Of a stretch of DNA of 64,000 bases, positions 1 through 10,195 are shown one piece after another. The notes under the pieces were generated by a model. It ran no database searches. It saw nothing but the letters and a program-made list of their open reading frames with translations, and was not told the origin of the DNA. The position numbers and the translations under genes were made by a program. Origin of the DNA: Areca catechu (Eukaryota; Streptophyta; Magnoliopsida; Arecales; Arecaceae); assembly GCA_021397845.1 (NCBI GenBank), contig CM038051.1:12431827-12495826 (forward strand). The letters are read 5' to 3'. How positions within the stretch are numbered: position 1 is the first letter of the stretch; each line of letters starts with the position of its first letter.

Positions 1-323
1 GTCCCCCAAGCTCTCGATCTCAGAGGTCTCTTATTTCCTTCGATCATCCCACTGACTTGATCGTCGGAGTGCCTCTACCGGAATCCCCGGCACAGGTCTT
101 TCCTGTTTTGTAGGTCCACCCGATAGAGGGACGACACGGAGAAGATTTCTCCCACCGGGGAGGTCCACAGGAAGATCACAGCATAGTATTAAGCCCCTTC
201 ATCCCTACAATTACGACTATGTTCCCCTTGGTCGTCTCCGATCGACGAGCCCGGTGACACTGGCAGGGAGTCCACTCATCCGGGCCATATAAGAAGCTGC
301 AGGCCATGGTGATCTAGACGGCA
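1..323 (+). mobile_element. 3' end of a Ty3/Gypsy LTR, truncated by the window start
   Basis: The segment carries the same block order as the end of the LTR at 50220-51591: a 'cttgatcgtcggagtgcc' motif, a C-rich stretch, a T-rich stretch followed by 'gtaggtcca', and a final 'caggccatggtgatctag' before a terminal CA at 322-323. The same 'cttgatcatcggagtgcc' motif occurs at the very end of the window. No primer-binding motif follows, so this is a 3' LTR or a solo LTR rather than a 5' LTR. The body lies upstream of the window. The exact end is uncertain by a few bases. Confidence 0.7.
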
Positions 324-688
324 ACACGATGGAATATGCCATGATATACTAATACATCCCTATCACTCTCACGCTTACTCAGTCATCAAATTTGCTTTCA
401 GCTCCGATTGCTATAGTTCATTTTTTCTATTCACTGATTTGAGTGTCAGACAATCCCTGGATCAAGGGACGGTGGTTTAGGATTTAAAATTTGGGATTTA
501 GGGTTTAGAATTTGAGATTTATGATGGAGGGTTTATTGTTTAAGAATTTAGAATTTAGAATTGAGAATTTGGTCTCGGAGAAGATTGAAGTACCCCGTGG
601 CCAGGGTCCAATAAAGAATAATTTGATATCAACAATCCATATATGATGTAAATCCATCTTTTATTTTTTAAAAAATATTATATCCACC
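324..688. other. Intergenic, with degenerate telomere-like repeats
   Basis: No gene is visible. From about 473 to 575 the sequence is a run of degenerate seven-base units around TTTAGGG and TTTAGAA (for example 'gatttagggtttagaattt'). This resembles a decayed interstitial copy of the plant telomere repeat, but only one or two units are exact. Confidence 0.45.
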
Positions 689-850
689 ACTGGTGAGTGG
701 TGCAGTTGGTTGTGAGACTTTTCTCACAATCAGCTGGCAGGGTTCGAATCCTGGTTTGGCATATTTCGACCGAAAAGTCAGGGAAAAAATAAAAAAATAA
801 AAAAATAATTCGGGAATAAAATCAAAAAAATAAATAAATAAAATAACCCT
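689..850 (+). mobile_element. tRNA-derived SINE-like unit
   Basis: An internal RNA polymerase III promoter is visible: box A 'tggtgcagttgg' at 698-709 and a perfect box B 'ggttcgaatcc' at 741-751, separated by about 31 nt. The flanks do not pair as a tRNA acceptor stem, so it is not a functional tRNA. An A-rich tail (aaaaaataaaaaaataa...) starts near 783. This layout fits a tRNA-derived SINE. The family and the exact ends are unknown, and no clear target duplication was found. Confidence 0.5.
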
Positions 851-860
851 GGAGTCCCTG

Positions 861-995
861 TTAGCTGGTGGTAGTGAAAAAGTTATGGATATATATAATA
901 AATCATGTTCACTTGGCTGACGCAAATACTCATCTTAGCGGGTGGTAGTGAAAAAGTTATGAATATATATAATTAATCCCGTTCACTCGGCTGAC
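861..995. repeat. Two direct copies of a ~60-bp unit, 74-bp period
   Basis: The block starting 'ttagctggtggtagtgaaaa' at 861 recurs at 935 as 'ttagcgggtggtagtgaaaa'. Both continue through 'agttatg.atatatataat' to 'gttcact.ggctgac'. The copies differ at only a few bases, so the duplication is fairly young. No coding potential is apparent. Confidence 0.85.
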
Positions 996-2098
996 TGGTA
1001 GTCAGGTTGACGTACTCACTTTCGGAATGGAAACGGCTGCGGAAAAATTAATATGTGCCGTGTATCGAACATTTTTCCGGCTGGGGTTGGGTGACCGTCC
1101 ATAGATGATCACGCCCGGGATCTAACTCCTTCCCTTTTTATTTAATTAATAAAAAATAAATATTATATCCGTTGCGGATTTTAATCAGATGGTCTGGATC
1201 AATCGACTGGGATCGCGTGAAAATTCTCGAATGATCTGATCATGCACGCTAAATACTCCCCGGAAGGGCATGGACGCGGATGCCGACGACGGACGGCCTC
1301 GACACAAAGTTGACTTCCTCGACGTAAAAATCGGTAGCCGGTTCTTTTTAAGATACGTAATAAAAATATAAAACTTGAGAATGCCGAGAGCCCCAAGGGA
1401 CGAGGGAGGGAGGGAGGGCCCCGGCCCCCGGGGGAAATTTTTTTTGGCACACCGAAGACGGGGTGGTGGTGGTCCAATCGGGACCATCCCATCCTGATCG
1501 TACGACGCCTTCCGAAAGCAGCGTCCGACGAGACATCTCAACGACCGGCATTTTTTCAGGACACCGCCACCTAATAGCGATGGTTGGTGAACTCCATATA
1601 TGGACCTGGTACACCTCGATTCTTATCTCGTTCGACATGGCATTTACCGTGGATTTCCGGTTTTTCCTTGCGGTTAAACCGAGCCTCGGTGTACAGTGGC
1701 AGTACCCTGTTTCAAATCCTCGTGTAATACTCCCAACTCTAATAATTAGTTTATATACTGCATGCTTTTGTGCTGTAAATTTTCCTAGCTATTAATAATT
1801 CAACTGGATCATCCAAGCAAGCTTAATTTAACACCAACTGTTCGAGGCTCTGAGCTAATCGTAATATATAATTTATCGTGCCATCTTTTCTTGATTTCTA
1901 AAATAATGCAGCAGTGTAAGAAGAACGATTTATAAGGGGAAATTATCATCGGTAAAGTTTGAGAAGGGGCCAAGAAGAAATACCGGTCGTGTTGTTTTGA
2001 AAAAAGGCAGCCAACTTTCGAGAGTAGTTGCCATGTTAATTAATTAGGTTATTCTTGCCTATTAGCAGGCAAACAGAGGGACGTTCTTTTGTATAGCA
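996..2098. other. Intergenic, no supported gene
   Basis: 1180-1680 is richer in G+C than its surroundings and contains a G/C run at 1403-1440 ('gagggagggagggaggg', then 'ccccggcccccggggg'). Several short overlapping open frames exist on both strands but none resembles a known protein or has convincing exon structure. From 1730 onward the sequence returns to AT-rich intergenic DNA. Confidence 0.5.
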
Positions 2099-2106
2099 TA
2101 TATGAA

Positions 2107-2341
2107 TAGGATTGGAAATGGACCGATCCAAAGATTATATTTTAAAATTTTTTTGATCGAATACAGGTATTCTTTTGATCCAAAAATTAAATGGACTCTA
2201 TTTTACAGTCCTAAGACTAGTCGAATATGCTTAAAATTTTTTCCGCAATCTGAACTAATTTCAGACCGGTTCGAAGTTTATTGAGCTGGCCCAGTCCAGT
2301 ATCAAATAATGGGCTTTTGGACCAGCCCATTTTCAACCCTA
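2107..2341 (+). mobile_element. hAT-type MITE with perfect 8-bp target site duplication
   Basis: A 235-bp unit is bounded by imperfect inverted ends: 5' TAGGATTGGAAATGG and, read from the other end, TAGGGTTGAAAATGG. It is flanked by identical 8-bp direct repeats 'tatatgaa' at 2099-2106 and 2342-2349. An 8-bp target duplication with short TAGGG-type ends is typical of hAT transposons. It has no open frame, so it would be non-autonomous. A related copy in inverted orientation lies at 7589-7830. Confidence 0.8.
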
Positions 2342-3373
2342 TATATGAAACGGGTAATTCTTGATCGGGGGATATGATTCTAGAGTCGAGTCATGACCAG
2401 TTGGTATCGTATCATCATGAGACGTAGGCCATCGAGTTGGTGCCGTATGTACTTGTAGCAACAGCTGTGAACCGAAATATCTCCTTGATAACTTAGAAAA
2501 GTCGAGTCATGCTTGCTTTGCTTCCTGAGGGGCATCCTGAGGACCTGAATTGTTGGAATAGTAATTTTATTAAAACATGCATTACTTATGCCTGCAACAT
2601 TATATTTGAGTCCATGGAATCATACAACAAACATCATTATTCTTATTGCCAGACTTTTAGCATAACCCTCGATCAACAATTTATTTTTAAAAAATAAAAA
2701 TAACATAATTAGTTTATATTCTCTTTTGTCATGATTCATGTTCTCTGGTAAAATTTAGAACCAGTTCAAGATGAGCTGGACTCTGAAATAGAAATAAATA
2801 ATTTTTACTCTTTAACTGTTCGACAAGAAAGAGTGTCATTTTTATATTTCTATTCCATAGGAAATAAAAATATCTGAAATTTTTAAAATCAAATGTTTAC
2901 TATTCAAATTTCAATCATAAATTAAATGCATCGTAGAATATGATGGTTATAATTCTCATCTCGATCTATTTTAATTTAAATTGCTGACTAAATACATCCT
3001 TTGGATTTCTGCCTATCCGAGCACCTTCTTTTTCCTTTTTTTTTTAATTAAAAAGAATAAAAAAACATTAAAAGGGTCCTACCTGTCACCTTGATTTCCA
3101 TCATCCACCGGTACGTTCCACTAAAATGTCGTCGATCCCAGTCCATTACGTGGGCCCGCTGTGTGACGATAGCTGGATAAGGTCGAATTTGAGCGAGTGT
3201 CGGCAAACGACAGCAACTTAAGGTGTTGAAAATAGTTGGTGGGACATGCACCATCGAGAAAACTCCACGTAGAAGCAAGACATTGGAGAGAGTTTTCCGG
3301 TCTATGTCTGATTTATTTGTCAGGATCTATCTCTTGGGCAAGGCAATCTAATAGAACGGATGGCTATGATTTG

Positions 3374-3393
3374 ATATATATATATATATATAT
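3374..3393. repeat. (TA)n microsatellite
   Basis: About ten uninterrupted AT dinucleotides. Confidence 0.95.
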
Positions 3394-3734
3394 CACCGCC
3401 AGGTGTCAATAGGTGCTTCTTTTTGTTGTTCGTACAAGGAGCTAGTTGATGGCCCGAGTTTTGTTGCATGGAGGACTGTTGATCCCCTGAGGTGGACACC
3501 GGATACTGGCTTCCTTGGAGCTATACCAGTACAGAAATTAAGATGTGGAAATAAGATGCAAATTATGGCAGGCTTCAAGGTACGTGGAACAATTAAATTT
3601 AATTACGTGCATAGGATCATATATAATTGCCTTCAGGAGTTATATAATTAGGTCGAGACTTAAGAATCAATGAAACTTGCATGCTATTTAACTTTACAAA
3701 CATTTCTTATCCTTGTGTACGTCAACAGGCAATC

Positions 3735-3754
3735 TATATATATATATATATATA
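3735..3754. repeat. (TA)n microsatellite
   Basis: Ten uninterrupted TA dinucleotides. Confidence 0.95.
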
Positions 3755-5098
3755 AAGTGTCATAATTAGTTCATTTTAATTATTTTTCAAAATTTTGATG
3801 CATGTTTGCTACCTTGATTATGGACGTTTTAGCAACTATTTTTAGATATTCTGATTCATATCATATATTTAAACATGAGCAAAAGGGATATACATTATCG
3901 ATCATAATGAATCATGTGGATTCCAATATATATATATATACATATATAGTAGCCTGATTTCCAAATTAATAGGATTCAAGCACGAATCCTCTTCCTAATA
4001 TCACAATTGGGCACCCTCTCTCCTCCCTTGCATCTATGTTCATCTTTCGATTACTATAGTAAAATATTAAAATAATAATCATTTTTTTTTTTCAATACTA
4101 GAATAGGATACCAAGAGATGATGCAAGGCTGTCTATATTTTTAAAAAGTATCATCAAATAATTATATTTTTAAAAAGTATTATCAAGTAACGATAAATAA
4201 AATGTCAATTATGTAATTATATAAATTTTTTATTTAATCGATAAAAAAATTATACAGGTAATTTTGTAATTATAAATTTTATATATCTATTTTTTTTAAA
4301 AAAAAAATATTGATATGATTAACGATACTTTTAAGTATGGCTAATAAATATTTCTAAGCTCCGAACCCATAATATAATTTTTTCAATACTTTTCCACGCC
4401 ACGAATAAACAACGCCTTTTAAAAGCATTGGCATGCATCTTGCTGGGCCTTGTCTGCAGCGTCGATAATTTTTTTTAAGCTGGAACTTCGAAGCATCGGT
4501 CTCTATTATCTCGCGATGCTTTGCTGTCACTATATGAAGCCATGTAGTGAATATTTTAATTTACATGGGAACACATGCATATAAAAAGGCATGCACATGA
4601 CATGTAATTACATGCATAGCCACGTAAAATTAGCGAGAAGTGTTATGCGAAGTTTGATGTTATTTTTCGTTGCATATGATATATAATGCATAGATATGGT
4701 AGGTAGCATCGATCAGTCAATCAGGACTTCACACTTCATGCATGTATTCGGATAACCATGTTTAGGTAACGATCAGCTTTCCACCTAAAACCATGAGAGA
4801 GAGATGCATGCACATGCATGGCTATAATGGGGTCATGTCCTTGTCGTGGATAAGATGGACCGGGCTTGATTGCAGCACAAGCAAAGGCTATACGGACAAA
4901 GTTTTCCTAGATATTGGTGTCAATTCCAAGGCAAGTTCCCTTTGTCTATGTTCGTAGCTAAGCGATCGATTTCAATCATAGGTCATCGTTTGCTGCCAAA
5001 GCTTATCATAGCTTCATATATAGCGAATATAAAAACTGGTGACGTGTAGCACCATGCAATAAATAACCGGGGTGATGACAAGGTCTACATTAATATCA

Positions 5099-5118
5099 TA
5101 TATATATATATATATATA
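5099..5118. repeat. (TA)n microsatellite
   Basis: Ten uninterrupted TA dinucleotides. Confidence 0.95.
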
Positions 5119-6087
5119 GCATTATCTCCTGCAGCATCCATGGCGTGTCTCAAACTAAAACTATTAAGACAGGATACCAACTTCGAAAAGGAAAGGATGA
5201 TATTGATATCTGGTATGTGGAATGGGGCCAGCAACACTTATTTCTTCTTTGTTTTTATATATAATAAAGTGGAAAATTTAATCAACAGACCATACATCTT
5301 ACAAAAAAAAAATAAATAAAGAATATAATTTCTAAAGTTAAAAAGGAGTCCCATCTAATTAGATCTAGAGTACCTATCCCGAATGATTGACAATAGAGGA
5401 AGCCATCCAATCAACCGCCGTCATGGTTTAATACAATGAGTTATCTTCTAAAACTTTATTCGCTAATTATTTTTCCTTGTTTAGGTTTAATACAATGAGC
5501 ATCGTATTAGACTATATTATGTTCTGAAGTCTAGATATTATGATTTTTTTTCCTTGATCCTTTACTTCGATATAGAACTATTGCTTGCGGGACTAAGGGC
5601 TTAGCATAATTATAGGTTGAAGCAGGGATCCAATGCCATGTGGAGTAGAATCCCACCCCATGTCTCGAATGGCAAGTGTCGCATAACCAAAATTCGGTGA
5701 TGCTATTTGTTGGGATTAAAGCACGATTATAAATAATTATATCCAGGATAATTTTAACCTCCGTGTGCTAATTGAAACAGGCAATAACTCAACAATATCG
5801 ATTCAGCAAAAGCAAATCAAACCAAGCACAAGAAAACCGGATTTACGTGAAAAATCCTCCAATATGGAAGTAAAAACCACGAGATTTGGAACCATATCAA
5901 CTTCTACTATAATCAAATAATTGTACAGCAAGGTTTTTCTCTCTAGTAAACTAGAGACTCCCCAAACAGCATATGATGATCATCTCAGTATAAAATATAA
6001 ATATTACTGAGGAATATATGAAGAAAACATGGAAGATCTCATTAGAGTCAAATATTTGTCGATTATACAAAAGGAATCACAGTGAAA

Positions 6088-6195
6088 CAGGGTATCGTAG
6101 TTTTTGAACTAGGGTATCGTAGATTTTGAACTAGGATGTCGTAATACTGTTTCGGGTCATTTTTTAAAACAGGATGTCGTAAATTTTGAATTGGG
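6088..6195. repeat. Imperfect short tandem repeats
   Basis: The phrase 'agg(g/a)tgtcgtaaattttgaa' and variants recur about five times ('agggtatcgtagtttttgaa', 'agggtatcgtagattttgaa', 'aggatgtcgtaa', 'aggatgtcgtaaattttgaa', 'gggatgtcataa'). The spacing is irregular, at about 22-27 bp with one longer gap. Non-coding. Confidence 0.7.
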
Positions 6196-6776
6196 ATGTC
6201 ATAAGGGTATTTTGATATGGACGAAAATTTTAATTAATGCTAGTCATCTCAGCTTTTGTCCCATCATGTTATGGTGAATATTTTTAGATCAATAAAAATG
6301 TGCGGTACATGTCACAAAGAATTACTCTTTTCTAGGATTTAGATTAGAGGCCACGAGGGCATTTCTGAAGTAGCCCATCAATATAGACTCGGAGCGAGGA
6401 ATACGAAGAAGAAAGCACCGCCTTGGAGCTGTAGGCTCGATCATACCAACAAGAACCTGGTGGTGCCTCTCCTTCCTCCGGGATCGAATTAAAAGGACTC
6501 TGCTTTCAGTTTTTTTTTTAAGAATTTAGAAACATGGCGTTTTTGTTTGCACGTATATTAGTTTTGCGATGATCCCACCCACCGATGTTTCTTATAAGTC
6601 CGGGATTCCTCACCGTAACCAGTAGTGGATCGAGGATCGTGATACGAAACAAATAAATAGCTCTGGCGTGACAGGGCTTATAGTTGAGCTCGTTAAGTTA
6701 GGAAGCAAGCCAAGCTCAAAGCAGCATCTAGAGAGGCTCCAGTCATGAATGAGGCAAGCCCGAGTGCTCTGGCTTG

Positions 6777-6816
<40 letters not shown>
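6777..6816. repeat. Poly(A) run of 40
   Basis: Forty consecutive A. It could be the tail of a retroposed copy whose body precedes it, but no body or target duplication was recognised. Confidence 0.9.
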
Positions 6817-6818
<2 letters not shown>

Positions 6819-7588
6819 TAAAAGATCGGGCATATTAGTTAGTTAATTAACAATCTCGCTTAAGCTTGTTTTGTAGGATAAGGTTAAGCTTGGCTTTCGT
6901 GGTTATATCTAGCAAGAACGGAAAGTCTCGAACACGCAATGCCATGAAATTCTCCATGTTCTAACGCATGAATCCTATATCATATTTTTATATGCGAGAG
7001 GTCCAACACTCGAAGATGATCGAGTCGAGTTATACCAGCCCCCAAGGGATGCAGCTCGAGGACAAGTCATGTCATAGAGAAAACCGGAAATTTGTCAGAG
7101 AAATAATTAGCTGTCTGAAGTTATTATGAGAAGGATGGATGGTATACCTCCAAGTATATAATTCAATCATGCAGAAGAACTTGTTGTCGATGGTACTGAA
7201 AAGAAATTCTTGGAGAAATCCAAAGTTCGAAGCTTTTGCAACAAATGCGACACCAGATCTTTGAACTTCTTAGAACTGAAATCCTTTGTTCCCTCTGGGA
7301 TAGATTCCAATTCACTTGCAGCATGCCAATGACCAGTTTATCGGAGAGATCTTAGCCTACAGCACAAGCAGAGCTAATTAATCAGGCACCACTTTTGGCA
7401 ATTCCTATGTCTGACGAATCTAAGCAAACGTTCTTCTGCCATCGAAGCCAACTAGGATAATGAGGGCCCAGGAAACAAGAACACAGCTCAATCCATTTCG
7501 GTCTGGAAGAAGGATAAATTCAATAAGACTCCATGACTACTACGATCAGGGAATCTGGAAACAATCTTGGAATCTCTGATCCCGCTAA

Positions 7589-7830
7589 TAGGGCTAGAAA
7601 TAGGTCGGCCCATAACCCATTATTTGGAACCGGACTGGACCGGCTCGATAAACTTCGGACCAGCCTGAAATTGATTCAGATTTCGGACCAAATTTTAAGT
7701 CTATCAGGCTAGTCTTCGGGCCGTAAAATAGAATCCATTTAATTTTTGGATCAAAGAGATTTTGCCCGGATTCAATCCAATAATTTTTAAAATATAAAAT
7801 TTTTAAAATATAATCTTTTGGCCGGCCCTA
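7589..7830 (-). mobile_element. Second copy of the hAT-type MITE, inverted
   Basis: Read on the minus strand, this 242-bp unit aligns along its whole length with the 2107-2341 element. Shared blocks include 'tgatccaaaaattaaatgga', 'gactag', 'cttaaaat' and 'cgaagttta'. Its ends read TAGGGCTAGAAAT and, from the other side, TAGGGCCGGCCAA. Flanking 8-mers 'cccgctaa' and 'cctactag' match at 5 of 8 positions, so the target duplication is decayed or the ends are slightly misplaced. It is non-coding. Confidence 0.75.
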
Positions 7831-7838
7831 CCTACTAG

Positions 7839-9412
7839 GCTGGAAAAATGTTTTGGCGATACCAAACCATTTTTGGGTATCGGAAGCTAAATGCAAAATA
7901 ATTCAGATGAGATAACTTTTTAATCGCCGTAAGAAAGACCCGCAGTCAACCGAAGCCGGGATTTCACCTTTAACACCAGGAGAGGAACCGTTGCTACACC
8001 TTTACTCTCTGTTTTCCATCCCATGGGATCTCGAGGCAAAGGTGCCATTGGAGTTGCAAAGGCATTAAAGATTCAAGGTGCCATCGCTGCAGCTTTATGT
8101 CTGTTTGGTTACATTCAAACTTTGCAAAGTTATGACATGTAATGAATTTAAATGTCAATAGGTTATGTATATGGAGGCCTCATTTGGCTACAGAATTTCA
8201 TTATTTCTCCCTTCGATCGAGACCGGTGGATCTTAATTTTGTTGCTTGGAAGAGGGGGTTATCTTGTTTATGGGGCTGAGTTCTGGAGTTCACTTTCAGA
8301 CATGGTACGGAGTTTGGCCAGTTTTCTTGACCCAAACCTTGGGACAAAAAAAAAGCCTTCCTACCATTCTCGTTTGAAAGGTTGATCTAGAAAAAAGAAA
8401 AGGTAATGAAACAAGTTGGCAGGCTTTGAAGCTAGGGAAAAGATGATTGGGTTTTAGGAGCTAGTTTATGCAACTTTTTTATTTTATTATTATTATTATT
8501 TTTTTCCAGAACTCTTGTCAGTGGCTACATTGGATGCGATTTTACAACCCGGTTATCTATTATTTGGGGCAGATTAGTACACGAATCACAGATTTCTGAC
8601 TCCTGCGAATCCATAAAGATTATTCAGTTTAAAATCAAGATTAATTCGATCAAGGAAATGCCAGGGATTTTTTTTTTTTTTTTTTTTTTTTTAATAATGA
8701 AATGCTAGGGATTTGCATAATCTATCGTTTCCATGTAGCGGTCGGGCAACGAGTTGTCCAAGATATTTTCTAATTTATTAATAAATGGTCCTGATCGAAC
8801 ACATCATAACCCATGTAATCAAACTTATAAACCGGGGGATAAAATTGATTGATGCAATGGAAATCTACTGAAATCTACTCGACATAGAAGAAAAATACAT
8901 CAAAAAATTGATGAGCCGGAGGGCAATCTTCTTATTGATTTTTTTGTACTTTTATTCTTCTTCGGTTCGGGTCGAAAACAGAAGAAGCTATGTCGATCCA
9001 AAATCAAAAGGAGGTTCGTGTCCAAGGATAGAGATGTCAGAGTCAGAGTTATTTTGGAATATATCGGTTGTATCTAAAATGGTATCAATAAAGAATCGCC
9101 GGGTGTTCCTAGATATATTACTTAAAAGAATCGACACAATACATCCGGTCAATTAAAATTGAAAATTTTTTGTCGCTATTGTCATAAGCATACGATTCAT
9201 GAAAAATTAAAGAAATAGATGGAACGGAACTTGTGTGATCTTTCCAAGGAACGTGAAGGGGAAGAACTTAACATATTTAGGTTAACATATTTAATTTAAC
9301 ATATATAATATACATAATATATACAATATATATAATATATACCATACAAATCAAACCCGATTTCATTTTTATATATATATATATATACATATGATTTGTA
9401 TTATATATGATA
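7839..9412. other. Intergenic, no supported gene
   Basis: A 39-codon ATG frame at 8022, a 77-codon frame at 8152-8385 and an 82-codon frame at 8908-9156 were read and not recognised; none shows exon signals that would join them. T-rich runs occur at 8477-8506 and 8670-8692. 9280-9412 is an AT-rich stretch ending in a (TA)n run at 9370-9387. Confidence 0.5.
9370..9387. repeat. (TA)n microsatellite
   Basis: Nine uninterrupted AT dinucleotides at the edge of the LTR-like fragment. Confidence 0.9.
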
Positions 9413-10195
9413 TGTGTCGTCGCCTACATCGCCGTGGCCTGCAGTTCGAGAATGGCGCCAGATGCCAATCTCGTCACCTAGAACCCAGCTCGTGCGCCCG
9501 GACCTGAAAAAAAGAGGAGACCTAGACCGGAGATCTCGGTGGGGGCACACCGACGATTAAGTCAGTGACGATTTAGGGGAACAGATCCTTCCCAGTGGGC
9601 CTTTGATTAGACTCCACGCTAAGAGGAGGAGGTTTTGAGTTAGAGGGAAAGAGTTGGATGAGCATGGCCGCGGTGGAGGAGAGCCCAAGCTATGGTGGCT
9701 ATGCCCGTTGAGACTCTTCCGGTGAGTTCTCCGGTAGCCTCAGAGTGCTCGGTTCCTTGCTACCTCTCCCCTCACTTGCCTTTGCTTGCTCTTAGTTTGC
9801 TTACCTTGTTCGAAGACCTTTTGAACTTCTTTTAGGCCATGGATCCTTCCAGCAAACTACCTCGAGTTCCTCCCTCTCTGCAGGTGCCGAAAGATCAATG
9901 TCCAGTAGTGCTTTGTGCGGTGCGCCCCAATGCCTTTCCCTATCCATGATAGGAAGTTATGTCGCGGGCTCTGACTTCTCAGCCGGTTACCATACTTTGG
10001 AAAACTTGTCAAGGCCTTGATTTTGGAGCAGCCGCTCCCTGGTTTGAATCTCCTAGCATGGTTTCCTCTTTCGGGCGGTGCAAACGGTCGGCTGGAAAGA
10101 CGAGGTCGGAGCGGATGCCGGAGAGGACGGTGTCCCAGAGGTCGGGATGCATCGCGGGCGGAGATAGGGCTTAAATCTGGGCGGACGATTCGTGA
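9413..10195 (-). mobile_element. Diverged LTR-like fragment, minus orientation
   Basis: On the minus strand the fragment ends with the block order seen at the end of the other Tat-type LTRs here: 'cgtcggtgtgcccccaccg', a T-rich stretch followed by 'caggtcc', then 'ctgcaggccacggcgatgtag'. Further upstream, minus 'gaccgtttgcacc' (near 10075-10090) matches the same phrase in the LTR fragment at 17205-17808. It directly abuts the broken polymerase gene of the neighbouring element. I read it as the U3-R-U5 remainder of an old LTR; a short captured host fragment between 9850 and 10190 cannot be excluded. Confidence 0.55.

Larger units (their letters stand above)
2350..7588. other. AT-rich intergenic block, no supported gene
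   Basis: About 5.2 kb without a recognisable gene. It holds several (TA)n microsatellites, a 40-base poly(A) run, short imperfect repeats near 6.1 kb and scattered short open frames without family resemblance. A sequence starting TGTTGGGATT at about 5708, followed by material rich in short A-runs, could be an old transposon edge but I cannot delimit it. A frame at 3403-3651 (82 codons) was examined and not recognised. Confidence 0.5.

Noticed and set aside
668..925. 85-codon minus-strand frame
   Set aside because: It spans the SINE-like unit and its A-rich tail; low-complexity translation without support.
5708..6010. Possible Copia LTR starting TGTTGGGATT
   Set aside because: Only the first bases fit; no end, duplicate copy or target duplication could be found in the window.
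8908..9156. 82-codon plus-strand frame with a hydrophobic start
   Set aside because: Looks like a signal-peptide protein at first, but nothing after it is recognisable and no exon signals or neighbours support it.
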